DNA of 64,000 nt from Candidatus Sulfuricurvum sp. RIFRC-1. Its GTDB lineage: Bacteria; Campylobacterota; Campylobacteria; Campylobacterales; Sulfurimonadaceae. The notes beneath the pieces are model-generated. The model saw nothing but the letters and a program-made list of their open reading frames with translations. It was not told the DNA's origin and ran no database searches. The stretch covers positions 248,001 through 312,000 of the forward strand of contig NC_020505.1 of NCBI RefSeq assembly GCF_000310245.1. The letters are read 5' to 3'. Shown here piece after piece: positions 62,592-64,000 of the stretch (positions are counted from its first letter, which is position 1; every line of letters starts with the position of its first letter). Position numbers and translations under genes: made by a program.

Positions 62592-63839
62592 ATGAACTAT
62601 GATGAGCTTTGCGATAAATCGATTCTACTGTTGGGAAAAACCCGTGCATTGAGTGAAGAGGAATTTGATGCTCTTCTTAAATTGCATAAAATCACACGTG
62701 TCGGCAGTTTCACCGATGATGTTTCCCTCATTATCGAAGGGAGAATGATGAATCCCTACGAGCAGGTCGAATTGGCGCATCTTTATGAGACACAGAATGC
62801 CCCTATTGTGGAAATTTCAAGTGTAGAGGAGTGGCTATGCCGCTCCATCGAACCCAATCGATTACTAATGAGCCTGAAGCTTTCCCGCAACCAAGAGCGT
62901 CTGGTTGATTTTCTACAAAATCCCTATATCACCGATGAACTTTTTTTCAAACTTCTCAAACTGTACGATTGGCAGAATGAGGGGTTGTTTGACAACGATA
63001 CCAACCGAGATGTCACCGCTTCGATCATCGGGCGGTTTTACGTCGATCTGGATCGTAATCATAATGTTCAGTATGCGATGAGCGGATTGGCCCATTTGAT
63101 TGAGCAGTACGGAAGCAAAGAACTCATAAGTGCGATAGCGGAGCTTCCCCCGATAGCCAATGAAATCAAACATCCGAGAGATCGCTCTTTGAACGGGGTG
63201 TTGGATGCAATAGCACTTCATTCGGAAACACAGGAAAGTATTTTACGTCTGTTGTTGGGTGAGCGTGCTGCTTTGTTAGCCCATCGGGAACCGTTGGCAT
63301 TGGAGATCGGATTGTTAGAGCTGAACGATGAAGAGGTCAATAGGATACTGGCTCAAAACACGACCTTATCCCAGAAGGGAGCGTTGCAGTTAGAAGCAAA
63401 ATATCCGAATGTGATTGCTTCGAAAACGGTGTTGCGTGAGGAAAGCTTTGATCGTTTAGTTGAGCAATACGCACAGGATTTGGCGAGCAATCCAAGCCTC
63501 ACCCCCATGATGCAACAAAAACTCTTTTCACTAAATAATAATGCCGTATCGGGGGCACTTGCTTCCAACTCTCATGTAGAGAGGAGAATACTGGAGGAGC
63601 TTTTCGAGAGTGGAAAATTTTACTTACAGCTTGCTTCCAACTCATCGCTTTCTTCGGATATGCTGGAGTCGCTTGCGGCAGATGGTGATGCCGAGGTATT
63701 GTCTGCCTTAGCTGCAAACACAGCAACTCCGATAGAGACACTCTATCAGCTCTCTTTTGATCGGCGGTATGAGAGGGCGGTGAAAACAAACCCCGCGTTC
63801 GGAAAATATATACAAACTCATAATATAGGATGGTTTTAA
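62592..63839 (+). CDS. LRV/HEAT-like repeat protein
   Basis: A 415-residue soluble protein. Its second half has repeats of the form L-A-x-N-x-x-[LV]-x-x-x-x-[LM]-x-x-L: LASNPSLTPMMQQKL, LASNSHVERRILEEL, LASNSSLSSDMLESLA, LAANTATPIETLYQLS. This is typical of leucine-rich-repeat variant (LRV) solenoids. The first half is helical and less regular. ATG 62592 has no ribosome-binding site (see the -10 box). A MoxR-like ATPase gene overlaps its stop, so it may be a partner or substrate adaptor of that ATPase. Confidence 0.7.
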   Translation: MNYDELCDKSILLLGKTRALSEEEFDALLKLHKITRVGSFTDDVSLIIEGRMMNPYEQVELAHLYETQNAPIVEISSVEEWLCRSIEPNRLLMSLKLSRNQERLVDFLQNPYITDELFFKLLKLYDWQNEGLFDNDTNRDVTASIIGRFYVDLDRNHNVQYAMSGLAHLIEQYGSKELISAIAELPPIANEIKHPRDRSLNGVLDAIALHSETQESILRLLLGERAALLAHREPLALEIGLLELNDEEVNRILAQNTTLSQKGALQLEAKYPNVIASKTVLREESFDRLVEQYAQDLASNPSLTPMMQQKLFSLNNNAVSGALASNSHVERRILEELFESGKFYLQLASNSSLSSDMLESLAADGDAEVLSALAANTATPIETLYQLSFDRRYERAVKTNPAFGKYIQTHNIGWF

Positions 63840-64000
63840 TGCGCAGTTCATATGCGAAAACGACGATCGAATCGTTGATCGTCTCTCAGATCCCGACCTT
63901 TTTGTGGGGGGCTCCGGGAATTGGGAAATCTTCTATCATCAAACAGATCGCCTTTGAGAAAAATCTCGAATGCATCGATTTGCGTCTCTCCCTCCTTGAT
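63839..64000 (+). CDS. AAA ATPase, MoxR-like (3' end missing)
   Basis: The first 54 residues are in the window. Walker A is clear in FLWGAPGIGKSSIIKQI. The short N terminus before it (about 21 residues) and the following CIDLRLSLLD fit MoxR-type AAA ATPases, which often stand with a VWA protein. Walker B and the rest lie outside. The ATG at 63839 overlaps the LRV stop (TAATG), so the two are translationally coupled. Confidence 0.75.
   Translation, partial: MRSSYAKTTIESLIVSQIPTFLWGAPGIGKSSIIKQIAFEKNLECIDLRLSLLD

Noticed and set aside
1-64000. CRISPR array, insertion sequence or prophage
   Set aside because: No array of regularly spaced repeats, no transposase frame and no structural phage genes were seen on either strand.

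Overview
The window looks like the chromosome of a free-living member of the Campylobacterota (formerly Epsilonproteobacteria), most likely near Sulfuricurvum or Sulfurimonas. The reasons are an HP0268-family gene beside miaB, fliW-proC next to bamD-lon, kdsA-ribH-nusB in a row, the futalosine-pathway enzyme MqnC, a short RecG, an F0 c subunit with a signal peptide, and many A/T-rich TATAAT -10 boxes without clear -35 boxes. This is inference from gene content and order; no database search was made.

Layout. 0-7 kb: tail of a peptide-type ABC permease, nusA, then an HP0268-family gene, miaB, a DUF374 acyltransferase, a Xer recombinase and three tightly coupled genes resembling PilM/PilN/PilO. 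7-14 kb: proC, fliW, bamD, lon, tilS, rimO. 14-24 kb: msrPQ, two flavoproteins, kdsA-ribH-nusB-mqnC, an M16-like protein without zinc ligands, recG and hpf. 24-31.5 kb is the accessory part: an MNT-HEPN toxin-antitoxin pair between two 22-bp direct repeats, a secreted protein of about 1,400 residues resembling MshQ, and three prepilin-like genes. 31.5-37.4 kb: a reverse-strand signalling operon (PAS protein, double-Hpt protein, NIT-domain hybrid kinase, CheY-like regulator). 37-49.7 kb: uvrC, a tiny lipoprotein gene overlapping nadB, oadGB, a SulP permease, a CPA2 exchanger, nhaD, guaA, hemD. 49.7-58 kb: a candidate 6S RNA, purD, an RDD protein, lptD, a MlaD-like gene, pnp, atpE and tRNA-Leu(GAG). 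58-64 kb: a CBS-PAS-GGDEF-EAL protein, an acidic protein, a DnaQ-like exonuclease, a Sel1 protein, and an LRV-type repeat protein coupled to an AAA ATPase cut by the window edge.

How the parts fit. Most of the window is housekeeping: transcription and RNA turnover, tRNA and ribosome modification, cell envelope (KdsA, LptD, BamD, MlaD-like), cofactors and ion transport. Two pilus-related sets lie about 20 kb apart (a PilMNO-like inner-membrane set and a minor-pilin/tip-protein set) and may serve the same machine; that link is inferred. The 31.5-37.4 kb operon looks like a multi-step phosphorelay.

Most notable for follow-up: paired 25-nt hairpins whose stems covary while their flanks stay constant, at two convergent gene ends; the toxin-antitoxin cassette bounded by duplicated ribosome-binding leaders; the double-Hpt/NIT relay; the zinc-less M16 protein; and the possibly leaderless LRV-AAA operon at the right edge. 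I saw no CRISPR array, insertion sequence or prophage.
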